In this document: positions 42,164 through 52,190 of the stretch, in pieces
How the letters are laid out: every line of letters starts with the position of its first letter
Position numbering within the stretch: position 1 is the first letter of the stretch
NCBI GenBank assembly: GCA_963779485.1
Contig: CAVZYJ010000014.1
Span: forward strand, 90,310 to 154,309
Direction of reading: 5' to 3'
DNA length: 64,000 nucleotides
Origin: CAVVJA01 sp963779485
GTDB lineage: Bacteria; Actinomycetota; Actinomycetes; Mycobacteriales; Jatrophihabitantaceae
The notes under the pieces: generated by a model
What the model was told of the DNA's origin: nothing
The model's input: only the letters and a program-made list of their open reading frames with translations
The model's database searches: none
Made by a program: the position numbers and the translations under genes

Positions 42164-42517
42164 CTACACGTCGGCGCCTCGGCGGCGGACCCACCAGGAC
42201 TTGATCCGGGCCGAGTATTCGCGGACCTGGCGCATCGTCCAGACAAGCAGTCGCTCAGCCCAGGCGAACTCCGTCGCCCACAGCGCGATACCGCCGAAGA
42301 TGATCAGCCAGCCCGGTCCGGGCAGCGGAAGCAAGACGATGCCCAGCGCGATGACGATCCCACCGAGGATGGCGACGGCCACCCGCCACGCGACCCGACC
42401 ACCAGGTACGCGTCGAACCCACGCACGCGCGTGTCGAAAGGGGCGAAGAAACCGGTCGATCCAACCCTCGTCGCCGGCAGCCTCTGCTGCCGGTGTCTGG
42501 TGATGCGGATCAGCCAT
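42164..42517 (-). CDS. TIGR02611-family membrane protein (PGPGW)
   Basis: A 117-residue protein with a charged N-terminus and two hydrophobic segments. The family motif LLPLPGPGWLIIFGGIALWA bears PGPGW between the helices, and a basic C-terminal tail follows. Widespread in actinomycetes with no known function. ATG at 42517. It lies immediately upstream of the tRNA on the same strand and might share its promoter region only by chance. Confidence 0.8.
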   Translation of the reverse strand: MADPHHQTPAAEAAGDEGWIDRFLRPFRHARAWVRRVPGGRVAWRVAVAILGGIVIALGIVLLPLPGPGWLIIFGGIALWATEFAWAERLLVWTMRQVREYSARIKSWWVRRRGADV

Positions 42518-42593
42518 CTGACGACATTATGTCATCAGCGCGGCCGTCCCCTGGGAATTCATTGTGAGCGGATACCCGCGGCCAATCGCGATG

Positions 42594-43940
<1,347 letters not shown>

Positions 43941-43966
43941 CGTGATTCTCCTCGCGATCCGGGCTG

Positions 43967-43983
43967 TGTGCGATAATCGCACA
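43967..43983. promoter_or_regulatory. IclR-type operator between hmgA and its regulator
   Basis: TGTGCGATAATCGCACA, a perfect 17-bp inverted repeat, with a second partial copy (GTGCGATAAACGC) just to its right. Placed to cover both divergent promoters. Confidence 0.7.
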
Positions 43984-44025
43984 GTAGGTGCGATAAACGC
44001 CCCTGGCTGGAGCATAAGGAGCCCG

Positions 44026-44733
44026 GTGAGCCTGGTCAACGCAGCCCCACCGGCTCGCGAACGGGGGGCGAAGACGCTCGACAACGGGCTTCGCGTCCTG
44101 GAAGCAGTGGCCGCCCGTCCGGACGGGGCGACGATCGCCGACCTGGCCCGCACGGTGGGGATCCATCGCACAGTCGCCTATCGGCTACTGGTGACCTTGA
44201 CCGATCACGCCCTGGTCAGCCACGGTCCGGACGGTCGGTACCGTCTCGGCCCGGCGACGGCCGGTCTGACGACCGCGCTACGGGCCGACCTGCAGCAGAC
44301 GGCCCACCCGCGGCTGCGCGGGTTGGCCGAGACCACTGGTGCGACCGCTCACCTGACGATTCGCGACGGATCGGACGCAGTCAGCATCGCCGTCGTGGAG
44401 CCGCTGCACGCCCAGATGCACGTCGCCTACCGAATTGGTTCCCGGCATCCACTGACGGTGGGAGCGGCCGGCATGGCCATTTTGATCGGTGGACCGCCTC
44501 GCCGTGGCGAGCGGGCTGCCGTCCGCAGAGGGCGCGCGCAGGGTTACGTCGCGAGCGCTGGGGAACTCCAGCCGGGGGCGTGGGGGCTCGCCGCTCCGAT
44601 CACCCTGAGCACTACCGCTGACGCCTCAGTCGGCGTGATATCCCTCGGGCCCCGCGACGAAGCGGCAACGGCCGCAATCGTCATGCACGCTGCGGCCGAG
44701 ATCGTCCGCGATATGTCCGGCGGCCGGCCGTGA
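44026..44733 (+). CDS. IclR-family regulator, probable hmgA regulator
   Basis: A 235-residue regulator. The N-terminal winged helix has TLDNGLRVLEAVAARPDGAT then LARTVGIHRTVAYRLLVTLT. The IclR effector domain follows with RGLAETTGATAHLTIRDGSD and a C-terminal GLAAPITLSTTADASVGVIS. The C-terminal lobe is slightly shorter than usual (about 250). GTG 44026 has AAGGAG at a good distance; the longer frame to 43942 would overlap the operator. Divergent from hmgA; its ligand is likely homogentisate or a related acid (inference). Confidence 0.85.
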   Translation: MSLVNAAPPARERGAKTLDNGLRVLEAVAARPDGATIADLARTVGIHRTVAYRLLVTLTDHALVSHGPDGRYRLGPATAGLTTALRADLQQTAHPRLRGLAETTGATAHLTIRDGSDAVSIAVVEPLHAQMHVAYRIGSRHPLTVGAAGMAILIGGPPRRGERAAVRRGRAQGYVASAGELQPGAWGLAAPITLSTTADASVGVISLGPRDEAATAAIVMHAAAEIVRDMSGGRP

Positions 44734-44740
44734 CGGCCGG

Positions 44741-45115
44741 CTACTCGCGGGGCGGTATCCACTGGACGGCCCAGCTGTTGCCGTCCGGATCGCTGAAGAA
44801 CACGAAGTGACCCCAGGGGAACTGCTGCACATCGCTCACCTCGACCCCCCGGCCGGCCAGCTCGGCCCGGGCGGCCTCGATGTCATCGACCACCAGCTGC
44901 AGCCCATGCTGCGATCCGGGGGGCATTGGCGCGCCGAGCCCAGTACCGATGGCGATCGATGCAGCCGACCCGGGTGGTGTCAGCTGCACGAATCGAATCT
45001 CGTCGTTCACCCGGTGGTCGTGGTCGGCGGTGAAACCGGCCTTCTCCGTGTAGAACGCCTTGGCTCGGTCCACATCAGACACGGGCACCTGCACGAGTTC
45101 CAAACGAAAGTCCAT
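44741..45115 (-). CDS. VOC-superfamily (glyoxalase-like) protein
   Basis: A 124-residue protein with two beta-alpha-beta-beta-beta repeats. The first module is LVQVPVSDVDRAKAFYTEKA and the second GLQLVVDDIEAARAELAGRG, ending GHFVFFSDPDGNSWAVQWIP with the usual C-terminal metal-side Glu/Gln position. VOC proteins serve as dioxygenases, isomerases or resistance proteins, and the substrate cannot be told. The family start MDFRLELVQV fits the ATG at 45115. The stop lies 7 bp from that of the convergent IclR gene. Confidence 0.8.
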   Translation of the reverse strand: MDFRLELVQVPVSDVDRAKAFYTEKAGFTADHDHRVNDEIRFVQLTPPGSAASIAIGTGLGAPMPPGSQHGLQLVVDDIEAARAELAGRGVEVSDVQQFPWGHFVFFSDPDGNSWAVQWIPPRE

Positions 45116-45287
45116 GCACGGGACGTTAGCGACCAGGTCCGACAGTTTTCTGGCCGCCGTCGATCGGAGGCCGCGTCATCCGTGGGTGCGTGGCATGTAC
45201 GGTGGGGAACGCGTCACGGCGGTGGGGCCCGCCGTCAACAGTCGCGGCCAACGGTCCCTACGGCCCTTTCTCACGAGCGAGGTTCTC

Positions 45288-45803
45288 GTGACGCACTCGG
45301 ATGCCGAGCGACCGCGAGCTGAGACGACCCAGCCGCGCTCGACCGCGTCGTCGTTCGAGCAGCGACGGCGCTCGTTCTGGCCCCGGCTTCGGATCGACGT
45401 CGTCCTGGCCATATTCATCGGCGGCTGTGTAGGCGGCTACGTCCGGTACGCCGCCGTATCGGCGTGGCCGACGCCCTCCGGTGGGTTTCCGTGGTCCATC
45501 TTCTGGGTCAACCTGGCCGGCGCGTTCATCCTCACCCTGATCATCGTCATCGCGGCCGAGGTGACGCCGTCCCGCTACCTGCGACCGTTGATCGGCACCG
45601 GGTTCTGCGGTGCATTGACGACCTTCTCGTCGGTGGTCGTCGCCACGGACGAGCTGTTTGCGCACCACCACGCCCGCACGGCGACCGCGTACCTGCTCGG
45701 GACTATCGTCGCCGGGCTCGCCCTGTCACTGCTCGGGCTCGTCGTCGGCCGCGCCATCGCGTCGAACCGTCGGCGAGCGCGTCACGAAAGGAGTTCGCGG
45801 TGA
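45288..45803 (+). CDS. crcB: CrcB/FluC-type fluoride channel subunit, long N-tail
   Basis: A 171-residue membrane protein. A polar tail of about 35 residues precedes four helices. Family marks are GGCVGGYVRYAAVSAW, WVNLAGAFILTLIIVIAAE and GFCGALTTFSSVVVATDEL; the last carries the Thr/Ser-Phe track that lines the fluoride pathway. Pairs of unequal CrcB genes form heterodimeric dual-topology channels, and the second gene lies at 46159. The GTG at 45288 follows GAGG. It overlaps the DUF190 gene by 4 bp (GTGA). Confidence 0.85.
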   Translation: MTHSDAERPRAETTQPRSTASSFEQRRRSFWPRLRIDVVLAIFIGGCVGGYVRYAAVSAWPTPSGGFPWSIFWVNLAGAFILTLIIVIAAEVTPSRYLRPLIGTGFCGALTTFSSVVVATDELFAHHHARTATAYLLGTIVAGLALSLLGLVVGRAIASNRRRARHERSSR

Positions 45804-46159
45804 TCACCCAAGGGCCGGCCAAGCGGCTGACGATTTTCATCGGCGAATCCGACCACTATCGGCACCACTCGTTGTGCAGCGAGATCGTCGAGCGGGCCCG
45901 CAAGATCGGGCTGGCCGGGTGCTCCGTGTTCCGCGGCACCGAAGGCTTCGGGGCGACGGGCCATCTCCACACGGCGCGCTTGCTCAGTCTCTCTGAGGAC
46001 CTTCCGGTTGCGATCGTCATCGTGGACTCGGCCGAGCGCGTCGAGGAATTCCTGCCACAGCTGGATGAACTGGTGACCGGCGGACTGGTGATCCTCGACG
46101 AGGTCGAGGTGGTCCGCTATGTCGGCAATCCAGCCGGACGTAGCCCGAGGCAGCGCTGA
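45800..46159 (+). CDS. DUF190-family protein between two CrcB genes
   Basis: A 119-residue PII-like small protein. It carries RLTIFIGESDHYRHHSLCSE, the family AGCSVFRGTEGFGATGHLHT and LPVAIVIVDSAERVEEFLPQ. The fold resembles nitrogen-regulatory PII proteins, so it may sense a ligand or gate the channel. The GTG start overlaps CrcB1 and its TGA overlaps the ATG of CrcB2 by one base, so all three are translated in step. The family often travels with crcB, but its biochemical role is open. AAAGGAG upstream fixes the start. Confidence 0.85.
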   Translation: MITQGPAKRLTIFIGESDHYRHHSLCSEIVERARKIGLAGCSVFRGTEGFGATGHLHTARLLSLSEDLPVAIVIVDSAERVEEFLPQLDELVTGGLVILDEVEVVRYVGNPAGRSPRQR

Positions 46160-46524
46160 TGCTCGCGCTTGCGGTCGCGCTCGCGGCGGGTCTCGGCGCC
46201 GTCCTCCGCTACCTGATCGACCAGGTCGTGCAGGACCGCACCGGGGGAGATTTCCCGTACGGCACCCTGATCATCAACCTGTCGGGGAGCCTCTTGCTCG
46301 GAGTGGTGACCGGACTCGCGCTTCATCACGGCCTGCCCAGCGCGCCGACGCTGATCATTGGCACCGGGTTGGCCGGGGGCTATACGACTCTGTCTACCTG
46401 GGCGTGGGAATCGCTGGCACTCGTCGAGGCCGGCGATCTGCTCGAGGCGGCCGTGAACATCGTTGGCAGCTTCGCCGGCGGCCTCGCGGCAGCTGCGGCC
46501 GGACTCGCACTGACCCAGCTCTGA
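46159..46524 (+). CDS. crcB: CrcB/FluC-type fluoride channel subunit, second copy
   Basis: A 121-residue four-helix protein without the N-tail of its partner. It carries AAGLGAVLRYLIDQVVQDRT, GTLIINLSGSLLLGVVTGLA and GTGLAGGYTTLSTWAWESLA, whose TLST segment corresponds to the fluoride-track residues. It probably assembles with the product of the first gene in opposite orientation to expel fluoride. Start ATG overlaps the preceding stop. No fluoride riboswitch is evident before the operon. Confidence 0.9.
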   Translation: MLALAVALAAGLGAVLRYLIDQVVQDRTGGDFPYGTLIINLSGSLLLGVVTGLALHHGLPSAPTLIIGTGLAGGYTTLSTWAWESLALVEAGDLLEAAVNIVGSFAGGLAAAAAGLALTQL

Positions 46525-47038
46525 CGATCCTCCAATCATCGTCGAAGCTCACGGGCGTGATCTTGGAGAAACAGTTGCTCCAGGGCAGTAACTCGAAGAT
46601 GACAGTGCGCCGTCGGATCGGCGGGCTCGGCCGACGGCACCGAATCGTTCAGACCAGCAGCCGCAAGTCTCGACGTCAGGACGAGGTTGCGAGACCTTGT
46701 CGCCATCCCGGCCGGGAAGTTCGATGAATGCAGCCCCCGGCAAGAGCTATCCGAGTCGTCGCCGAGGGCCGCAGGCGACACACTTACCGCGTTCTTATGT
46801 TCGATGTCTAGCTCGACGGCGTGTCGTGCACCGTACGGAGTTGGGTGCGAGCGGAACGAGACCAGAGGGGCTCGGCCCGGGTCGCGATCGTGGACTTACT
46901 GCACTGGACCGGCAATAAGTCCACGACCACGAATCTGACGGCGGCCCGGGGCATCAACCTCGAGCGTCACCGGCCATCGGAGCGGCCAGCAGCCAGCGCG
47001 CGGCGGTCGGTCGCTGAATTGGCTTGTGAGGCCGCGAC
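46525..47038. other. Intergenic stretch, no gene seen
   Basis: About 510 bp between the crcB operon and the phosphotransferase. The open frames on both strands show no family likeness. No clear terminator was found. Confidence 0.4.
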
Positions 47039-47965
47039 GTGCCGTCCCACAATCGCGGCACTGTGACGGACGGGCACCCCGACGGTCGGGCCGGGATCGA
47101 CGCGGCGCTGGTACGGCGATTGATCGCCGCCCAGTTCCCGCAGTGGCGTGATCTACCGGTAACGCCGGTCGCCGTCGACGGATGGGACAACCGCACCTAT
47201 CGCCTCGGCCCGGACCTGGCGGTTCGACTTCCCACCGGCCCGAGCTATGCGCTCGCGGTCGAGAAGGAAGACCGGTGGCTGCCGATCCTGGCGCGGTCGC
47301 TGCCGGTTGCCGTTCCGGTGCCGCTGGCGATGGGCCAGCCCGGCGAGGGCTACCCGTTCTGCTGGTCGGTACGCCGCTGGCTCGACGGGCGAACGGCACG
47401 CGAGCAGCCACCCGCGGACCGGACGAGCTTCGCGATCTGCGTCGCCGACTTCCTGCTGGCCTTGCAGCGAACCGACGCTACCGACGGTCCCCTTGCGGGC
47501 GAGCACAGCTTCTTCCGGGGCGCGTCGCTCGCCCATTACGACGACGAGACACGCCGATGCCTGCGCGCGTGGCCGGATCGGATCGACGCCGAACGGGCCT
47601 CCGCGGTGTGGGACGCCGCGCTCGGCACGAGCTGGGACCGGGCGCCCGTGTGGTTTCACGGTGACCTGGCCATCGGGAACCTGCTCGTGCAGCATGATCA
47701 GCTTCGCGCCGTCATCGACTTCGGGACGTGTGGCGTCGGCGATCCGGCCTGCGACTACGTCATCGCTTGGACGTTCTTTCGCGGGCGCAGTCGTGACACG
47801 TTTCGTGACCACGTGCAGCCGGACGCAGGCACCTGGGCCCGGGCTCGCGGCTGGGCGCTGTGGAAAGCGCTGATCAGCCTGGACGACGACGTCGATGCGC
47901 CCGAGTGGACCGTGAACCAGCAGATCATCGACGAGGTGATCACCGATCACCAACGCTTCGGGTGA
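47039..47965 (+). CDS. Aminoglycoside phosphotransferase-like kinase
   Basis: A 308-residue kinase-fold protein. TPVAVDGWDNRTYRLGPDLA is the nucleotide lobe, VWFHGDLAIGNLLVQHDQLR is the catalytic HGD loop, and VIDFGTCGVGDPACDYVIAW is the metal-binding DFG-like motif. It resembles the APH/choline-kinase group that phosphorylates hydroxyls of antibiotics or metabolites; real resistance is not implied. GTG 47039 has GAGG nearby; GTG 47063 is a shorter option. Followed 51 bp on by the amidotransferase gene. Confidence 0.85.
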   Translation: MPSHNRGTVTDGHPDGRAGIDAALVRRLIAAQFPQWRDLPVTPVAVDGWDNRTYRLGPDLAVRLPTGPSYALAVEKEDRWLPILARSLPVAVPVPLAMGQPGEGYPFCWSVRRWLDGRTAREQPPADRTSFAICVADFLLALQRTDATDGPLAGEHSFFRGASLAHYDDETRRCLRAWPDRIDAERASAVWDAALGTSWDRAPVWFHGDLAIGNLLVQHDQLRAVIDFGTCGVGDPACDYVIAWTFFRGRSRDTFRDHVQPDAGTWARARGWALWKALISLDDDVDAPEWTVNQQIIDEVITDHQRFG

Positions 47966-48015
47966 CCGCTCTGCTCGAATCGTGGAACTCGGTCGGCGAT
48001 AGGCTGCAATTGCCC

Positions 48016-48765
48016 ATGCGAAACCGACCTGCTCCCGCGCCGTTCCTGTTTCTGTCGGTTCGCGCCCAGGAAGCCGCCGCCGACGACGAGTACTCGGCCA
48101 TCATGAGATTCGCCGGGTTGGACGAGCGAAACGTGCACCGGATCCGGTTGGCCCGCGAGCCGCTGGGCCCCGTCGACCTCGATCGGTGGTCCGGCGTCAT
48201 CCTGGGCGGCGGACCGTACAACGCGAGCGATGCCTCCGAGGACAAGTCGGCCGACCAGCTGCGGGCCGAGGCTGACGTGCTCTCGTTGCTCGACGAGGTC
48301 GTGCCTCGTGACTTTCCCTTCCTTGGCTGCTGTTACGGCATCGGCGCGCTCGGGATGCATATCGGCGCGACGGTTGATCGCACATTCGCCGAGCCGATTG
48401 GATCGGTGCAGATATCGCTGACCGCGGCCGGCCGCGACGATCCGCTGTTCGCTGACGTTCCCGACATGTTCGAGGCGTTCGTGGGACACAAGGAAGCGGT
48501 CAGCAAGCTTCCCTCCGACGCGGTGTTGCTGGCCAGTTCGCCCGCCTGCCCGGTGCAGGCCTTCCGAGTCGGCCGCAATATCTACGCGACCCAGTTCCAC
48601 CCGGAATTGGACGTGGCCGGAATCTGCACCCGTATCGAGGTCTACAAGCATTTCGGCTACTTCGACCCCGATACGGCCGACTCGCTGAAGGAGTCAACTC
48701 GTCACTCCAATGTCATCTACCCGCCGGCCATTCTGCGCCGCTTCGTCGAGCGATTTGCGGCCTGA
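48016..48765 (+). CDS. Class I glutamine amidotransferase
   Basis: A 249-residue stand-alone GATase-1 domain. The oxyanion/nucleophile segment is FPFLGCCYGIGALGMHIGA (catalytic Cys), the His/Glu pair is ATQFHPELDVAGICTRIEVY, and a VILGGGPYNASD loop lies near residue 60. Proteins of this kind resemble GMP-synthase-type amidotransferases but lack a synthetase domain and may hydrolyse gamma-glutamyl compounds. ATG 48016 has no Shine-Dalgarno; a TAGGCT box 11 nt upstream suggests a leaderless message. Follows the phosphotransferase gene closely. Confidence 0.85.
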   Translation: MRNRPAPAPFLFLSVRAQEAAADDEYSAIMRFAGLDERNVHRIRLAREPLGPVDLDRWSGVILGGGPYNASDASEDKSADQLRAEADVLSLLDEVVPRDFPFLGCCYGIGALGMHIGATVDRTFAEPIGSVQISLTAAGRDDPLFADVPDMFEAFVGHKEAVSKLPSDAVLLASSPACPVQAFRVGRNIYATQFHPELDVAGICTRIEVYKHFGYFDPDTADSLKESTRHSNVIYPPAILRRFVERFAA

Positions 48766-48772
48766 CCGCAGA

Positions 48773-49213
48773 TCACGGGCCGGCCGGCTCCGCAGCCGCC
48801 TCAGCGAGCCCGACGAGGGCGGCCAGCACATCGGGGAAGTCGGCCGTGATGGCCGGCCCGATCTCCGGCCCAACGTGGTCCGCCGCCGACCCGACGATGT
48901 CCGTCCGGTAGGTCACCCGAGTTCGGCCATCAGGGAGCGGCTCGAGCTGGTGCACGGTACGCACCACGAAGTCGCCGCCGTCTGCTTCGTCCGTGAAGAC
49001 TCGACGGGGAACGACTTCCGTCAGCCGCATCCGGACCGGCTCACCGTCCGGGGGTGTCATGGTGAACGTCGTCCCGACCGCGAAGGGCCCTTCGACCTCG
49101 ATCGCCCGGATTCCGGCGTTCCACTGCGGCCAGCTCGAAATGTCCGACCAATGCCGCCATAGCTCCTCACGTGAAGCGGTCGTTTCAATACTGTGCCGAT
49201 AGGTCCAAGTCAT
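48773..49213 (-). CDS. SRPBCC-family (polyketide cyclase/START-like) protein
   Basis: A 146-residue ligand-binding helix-grip protein. It carries SREELWRHWSDISSWPQWNA at the N-terminus, then VGTTFTMTPPDGEPVRMRLT, and the long C-terminal helix with DFPDVLAALVGLAEAAAE. It likely binds a hydrophobic small molecule; enzymatic activity is not implied. ATG at 49213. Its stop lies 7 bp from that of the convergent amidotransferase gene. No terminator is visible between. Confidence 0.8.
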   Translation of the reverse strand: MTWTYRHSIETTASREELWRHWSDISSWPQWNAGIRAIEVEGPFAVGTTFTMTPPDGEPVRMRLTEVVPRRVFTDEADGGDFVVRTVHQLEPLPDGRTRVTYRTDIVGSAADHVGPEIGPAITADFPDVLAALVGLAEAAAEPAGP

Positions 49214-49468
49214 GGATGTTGTCTAGCGCAGACCTCTGACAGTTCGGTAGCGAGCCCGCGACGGAGGTGCCGAGCCATCGACGCTGCTCACCGGCCAGCG
49301 GGCGGGGATTCGGCCAACTGCTGGGCATGCACGACACACAACGGTCGCCCGACTGATCATCAGCCCGTGCACCGGCCGGGTCGCGCGAGCAATCGCGACC
49401 CGGCGCGGCACCCGGGTCAGGGTCACGAGCTACTGTTCAAAAGCCCCATCTCGTCCCTTGGAGCTCCG

Positions 49469-49636
49469 GTGCCGGACGCACAGTTTCTCGCCCACCCCAC
49501 GGTCGGCCGCTACGCGCGGTCGATCGACGACCTGCCCGCAGCCGATCAAGCGCGTCGGCTGCTGCTGATCGCCGATTTCGCGACGTTCGGCCGTCGCCCG
49601 CTGCCCGAGAAACCCTCGTGGATGGTTTCGGAGTGA
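49469..49636 (+). CDS. 55-residue protein coupled to fbiC
   Basis: GTG 49469 has TTGGAG 7 nt upstream. The product starts VPDAQFLAHPTVGRYARSID, continues DLPAADQARRLLLIADFATF and ends RPLPEKPSWMVSE. Its stop overlaps the GTG at 49633 of fbiC (GTGA), so ribosomes finishing it could restart on fbiC. It is a likely helical small protein with no family I know. Translational coupling to a F420 cofactor gene is its only functional hint. Confidence 0.55.
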   Translation: MPDAQFLAHPTVGRYARSIDDLPAADQARRLLLIADFATFGRRPLPEKPSWMVSE

Positions 49637-52002
49637 CCGGCGTCACACACGCGCTCGGTTCGCTGGCCGCGCTGTCCACGGCCGAGCTCGTCGACAGGGC
49701 TCGATCCCGAGGCGACAGTGCGTTCGGCTACCGAATCACCTTCTCCCCCAAGGTATTCATCCCCCTGACCCGACTATGCCGCGACCGGTGCGGCTACTGC
49801 ACGTTCGCGACGGCACCGCGGTCACTCAGCGCGCCCTACCTCTCCCCCGACGAGGTGCTCGCGATCGCCGCGGCCGGTGCCGAAGCTGGCTGCCACGAGG
49901 CGCTGTTCACGCTGGGCGAGGGTCCGGAATCGCGCTACCCCCAAGCCCGGGCCTGGCTGCGCGACCACGGATACGCCTCCACGGTCGAGTACCTGCACGC
50001 GATGTGCGAGCTCGTGCTGACCGAGACCGGATTGCTGCCGCACGCCAACGCCGGAGCGATCTCCGCCGACGAGCTGGCGCTGCTTCGGCCGGTTGCACCT
50101 TCGCAAGGGATGATGATCGAGTCCCTGCGGCCCGATCTGGTCGCCCATCGAGGAGCTCCGGACAAGACGCCCGGGCGCCGGCTCGCCACCCTCGACGCTG
50201 CTGGCCGGCTCGCGATTCCGTTCACCACCGGCATCCTCGTCGGGATCGGCGAGACCGAGGCCGACCGCATCGACGCGCTCGCCGCCATCGCCGAGAGCCA
50301 CGTTCAGCACCGGCATGTGCAGGAAGTCATCGTCCAGAATTTCCTCCCCAAACCGGGAACGGCGATGCGCGCGTCGCCCGCCTGTCCAGCCGAGGATCAC
50401 CTGCGCGCGATCGCACTGGCCCGGTTGATCCTGCCCACCGATGTGCACGTCCAGGCGCCGCCGAACCTCACCGACGAAGCCGCGCTCGGCGGCCTGCTCG
50501 ACGCCGGTATCGACGACTGGGGTGGCGTCTCACCGGTCACCGCCGACCACGTCAATCCGGAACGCCCGTGGCCGGCGTTGGACGCCCTGCGGCGCGTCAC
50601 CGAACGCCAGGGTTACGCGCTCGTGCCCCGGCTCACGGTCTATCCCGAGTTCGCGCTGCAACCGGAGCGCTGGCTCGACCCCGCCACCCGCTTTCCGGTG
50701 CTCGACCGCTCCGACGCGACCGGGTTCGCCCGGGACGACCCCGGCGCGGTCTGGCCGGAACGTCACCAGGCGGCGGCTAATGTCGGCACCGGAGCCGAAA
50801 TCGTGCAGATCGGCCGCCGTTCGACGGCCTGGTATGCCGGCGCGGATACGACGCCGCAGCTCTTGGTGCCGGCCCGGCCGGCGGCGCGGGGCGCGGTTCG
50901 CGAGGTGCTCGACGGGGCGGCTGCGGGAGATCGACTCGGCGAGGACGAAATCGTCACCCTGCTCGAAGCCCGCGGATCCGACGTCGCGGCCGTGGCCGAG
51001 CTCGCGGACCAGCTCCGCCAGGACGCCGTCGGCGACGCGGTCACCTACGTGATCAACCGGAACATCAACTACACCAACGTGTGCACGTTCCGCTGCACGT
51101 TCTGTGGCTTTTCGAAAGGCCCCCTGTCGCTCAACCTGCGGGGCAAACCGTACCTGCTGTCGTTCGATGAGATCGCCAACCGCGCCCGCGAGGCGTGGGA
51201 CCGCGGCGCCACCGAGGTGTGCATGCAGGGCGGTATCCATCCCAGCTTCGACGGCAACTTCTACATCGAAGCGGCCCAGGCGGTCCACGACGCGGTGCCC
51301 GGCATGCACATCCACGGCTTTACCGCACTGGAAGTCACCGAGGGCGCGCGACGGCTCGCCGAGCCGTTGACCGAATACCTGAGGCGACTGAAGCGCGCCG
51401 GCCTCAAGACGTTGCCGGGCACGGCCGCCGAGATCCTCGATGACGAAGTACGGCGTGTGCTGTGCCCGGACAAGGTGAATACCGAAGAGTGGCTCGCGGC
51501 GCACGAGGCGGCGCACGCAGTCGGACTGCGCAGCAACGTGACGATGATGTTCGGTGCCATCGAGCAGCCGCGGCATTGGGCCCGGCACTTCCTCGTCACC
51601 CGAGCGCTGCAGGATCGGACGGGGGGATTCACCGAGTTCGTCGGCCTGCCGTTCGTGCACATGGCCGCCCCGATCTATCTCAAACGCGCGGCCCGACGCG
51701 GGCCGACCTGGCGAGAGGTCGTGCTGGTGCACGCGGCGGCGCGGATCGCCTATCACGGATCAATCTCGAACATCCAGGCCTCCTGGGTGAAGCTCGGCCG
51801 CGAGGGCGCCGCGCAGCTGCTGCGCGCCGGCGTCAACGACCTGGGCGGCACGCTCATGGAGGAGAACATCAGCCGGGCCGCGGGCGCCACGCACGGGCAG
51901 GCGCTGGACGTCGACGCGTTCGACGCCGTGGCCCGCGCGGCCGGCCGATACGCCGTGCAACGGACAACCCTCTACGAGAAGGTCGATGCGCTGGCCGGCT
52001 GA
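49633..52002 (+). CDS. fbiC: Bifunctional CofG-CofH deazariboflavin (F0) synthase
   Basis: A 789-residue double radical-SAM enzyme. The CofG half has the cluster motif CRDRCGYCTFAT (CxxxCxxC) near residue 50 and EALFTLGEGPESRYPQARAW. The CofH half has CTFRCTFCGFSKG near residue 490 and EVCMQGGIHPSFDGNFYIEA. Together they join tyrosine to 5-amino-6-ribitylamino-uracil to make F0, the core of coenzyme F420. GTG 49633 is coupled to the small upstream gene; GTG 49618 is a longer option. The two-domain fusion is the usual actinobacterial form. Each reaction releases 5'-deoxyadenosine, which an MtnA/aldolase pair could dispose of. Confidence 0.97.
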   Translation: MTGVTHALGSLAALSTAELVDRARSRGDSAFGYRITFSPKVFIPLTRLCRDRCGYCTFATAPRSLSAPYLSPDEVLAIAAAGAEAGCHEALFTLGEGPESRYPQARAWLRDHGYASTVEYLHAMCELVLTETGLLPHANAGAISADELALLRPVAPSQGMMIESLRPDLVAHRGAPDKTPGRRLATLDAAGRLAIPFTTGILVGIGETEADRIDALAAIAESHVQHRHVQEVIVQNFLPKPGTAMRASPACPAEDHLRAIALARLILPTDVHVQAPPNLTDEAALGGLLDAGIDDWGGVSPVTADHVNPERPWPALDALRRVTERQGYALVPRLTVYPEFALQPERWLDPATRFPVLDRSDATGFARDDPGAVWPERHQAAANVGTGAEIVQIGRRSTAWYAGADTTPQLLVPARPAARGAVREVLDGAAAGDRLGEDEIVTLLEARGSDVAAVAELADQLRQDAVGDAVTYVINRNINYTNVCTFRCTFCGFSKGPLSLNLRGKPYLLSFDEIANRAREAWDRGATEVCMQGGIHPSFDGNFYIEAAQAVHDAVPGMHIHGFTALEVTEGARRLAEPLTEYLRRLKRAGLKTLPGTAAEILDDEVRRVLCPDKVNTEEWLAAHEAAHAVGLRSNVTMMFGAIEQPRHWARHFLVTRALQDRTGGFTEFVGLPFVHMAAPIYLKRAARRGPTWREVVLVHAAARIAYHGSISNIQASWVKLGREGAAQLLRAGVNDLGGTLMEENISRAAGATHGQALDVDAFDAVARAAGRYAVQRTTLYEKVDALAG

Positions 52003-52190
52003 TGACCGTCCGGCGCAGCCAGCGGGCCAGGCCGCGGCGCGGCCGCCGCAGATCACCCAGTGACCGGAGGACCGGCGCCGGGATATCCGTCAAGCGGTAG
52101 TCACGCAGTCTGTCGTCAAGCCCAGCCGGTGCTACCGATATGATCACCCGGCACGACGCATCCTCCGTCTCACTGAGGGGGTCGCCCGGG

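Noticed and set aside
45116..45287. Fluoride riboswitch before the crcB operon
   Set aside because: The leader lacks the conserved GGNGATGG start and the GGCTGATG core of the crcB motif.
46536..46781. Minus-strand frame after the crcB operon
   Set aside because: No likely start signal or recognisable domain; overlaps only noncoding DNA.
47039..47965. Calling the APH-fold kinase an aminoglycoside resistance gene
   Set aside because: The fold is shared by many metabolite kinases, and nothing in the context indicates resistance.
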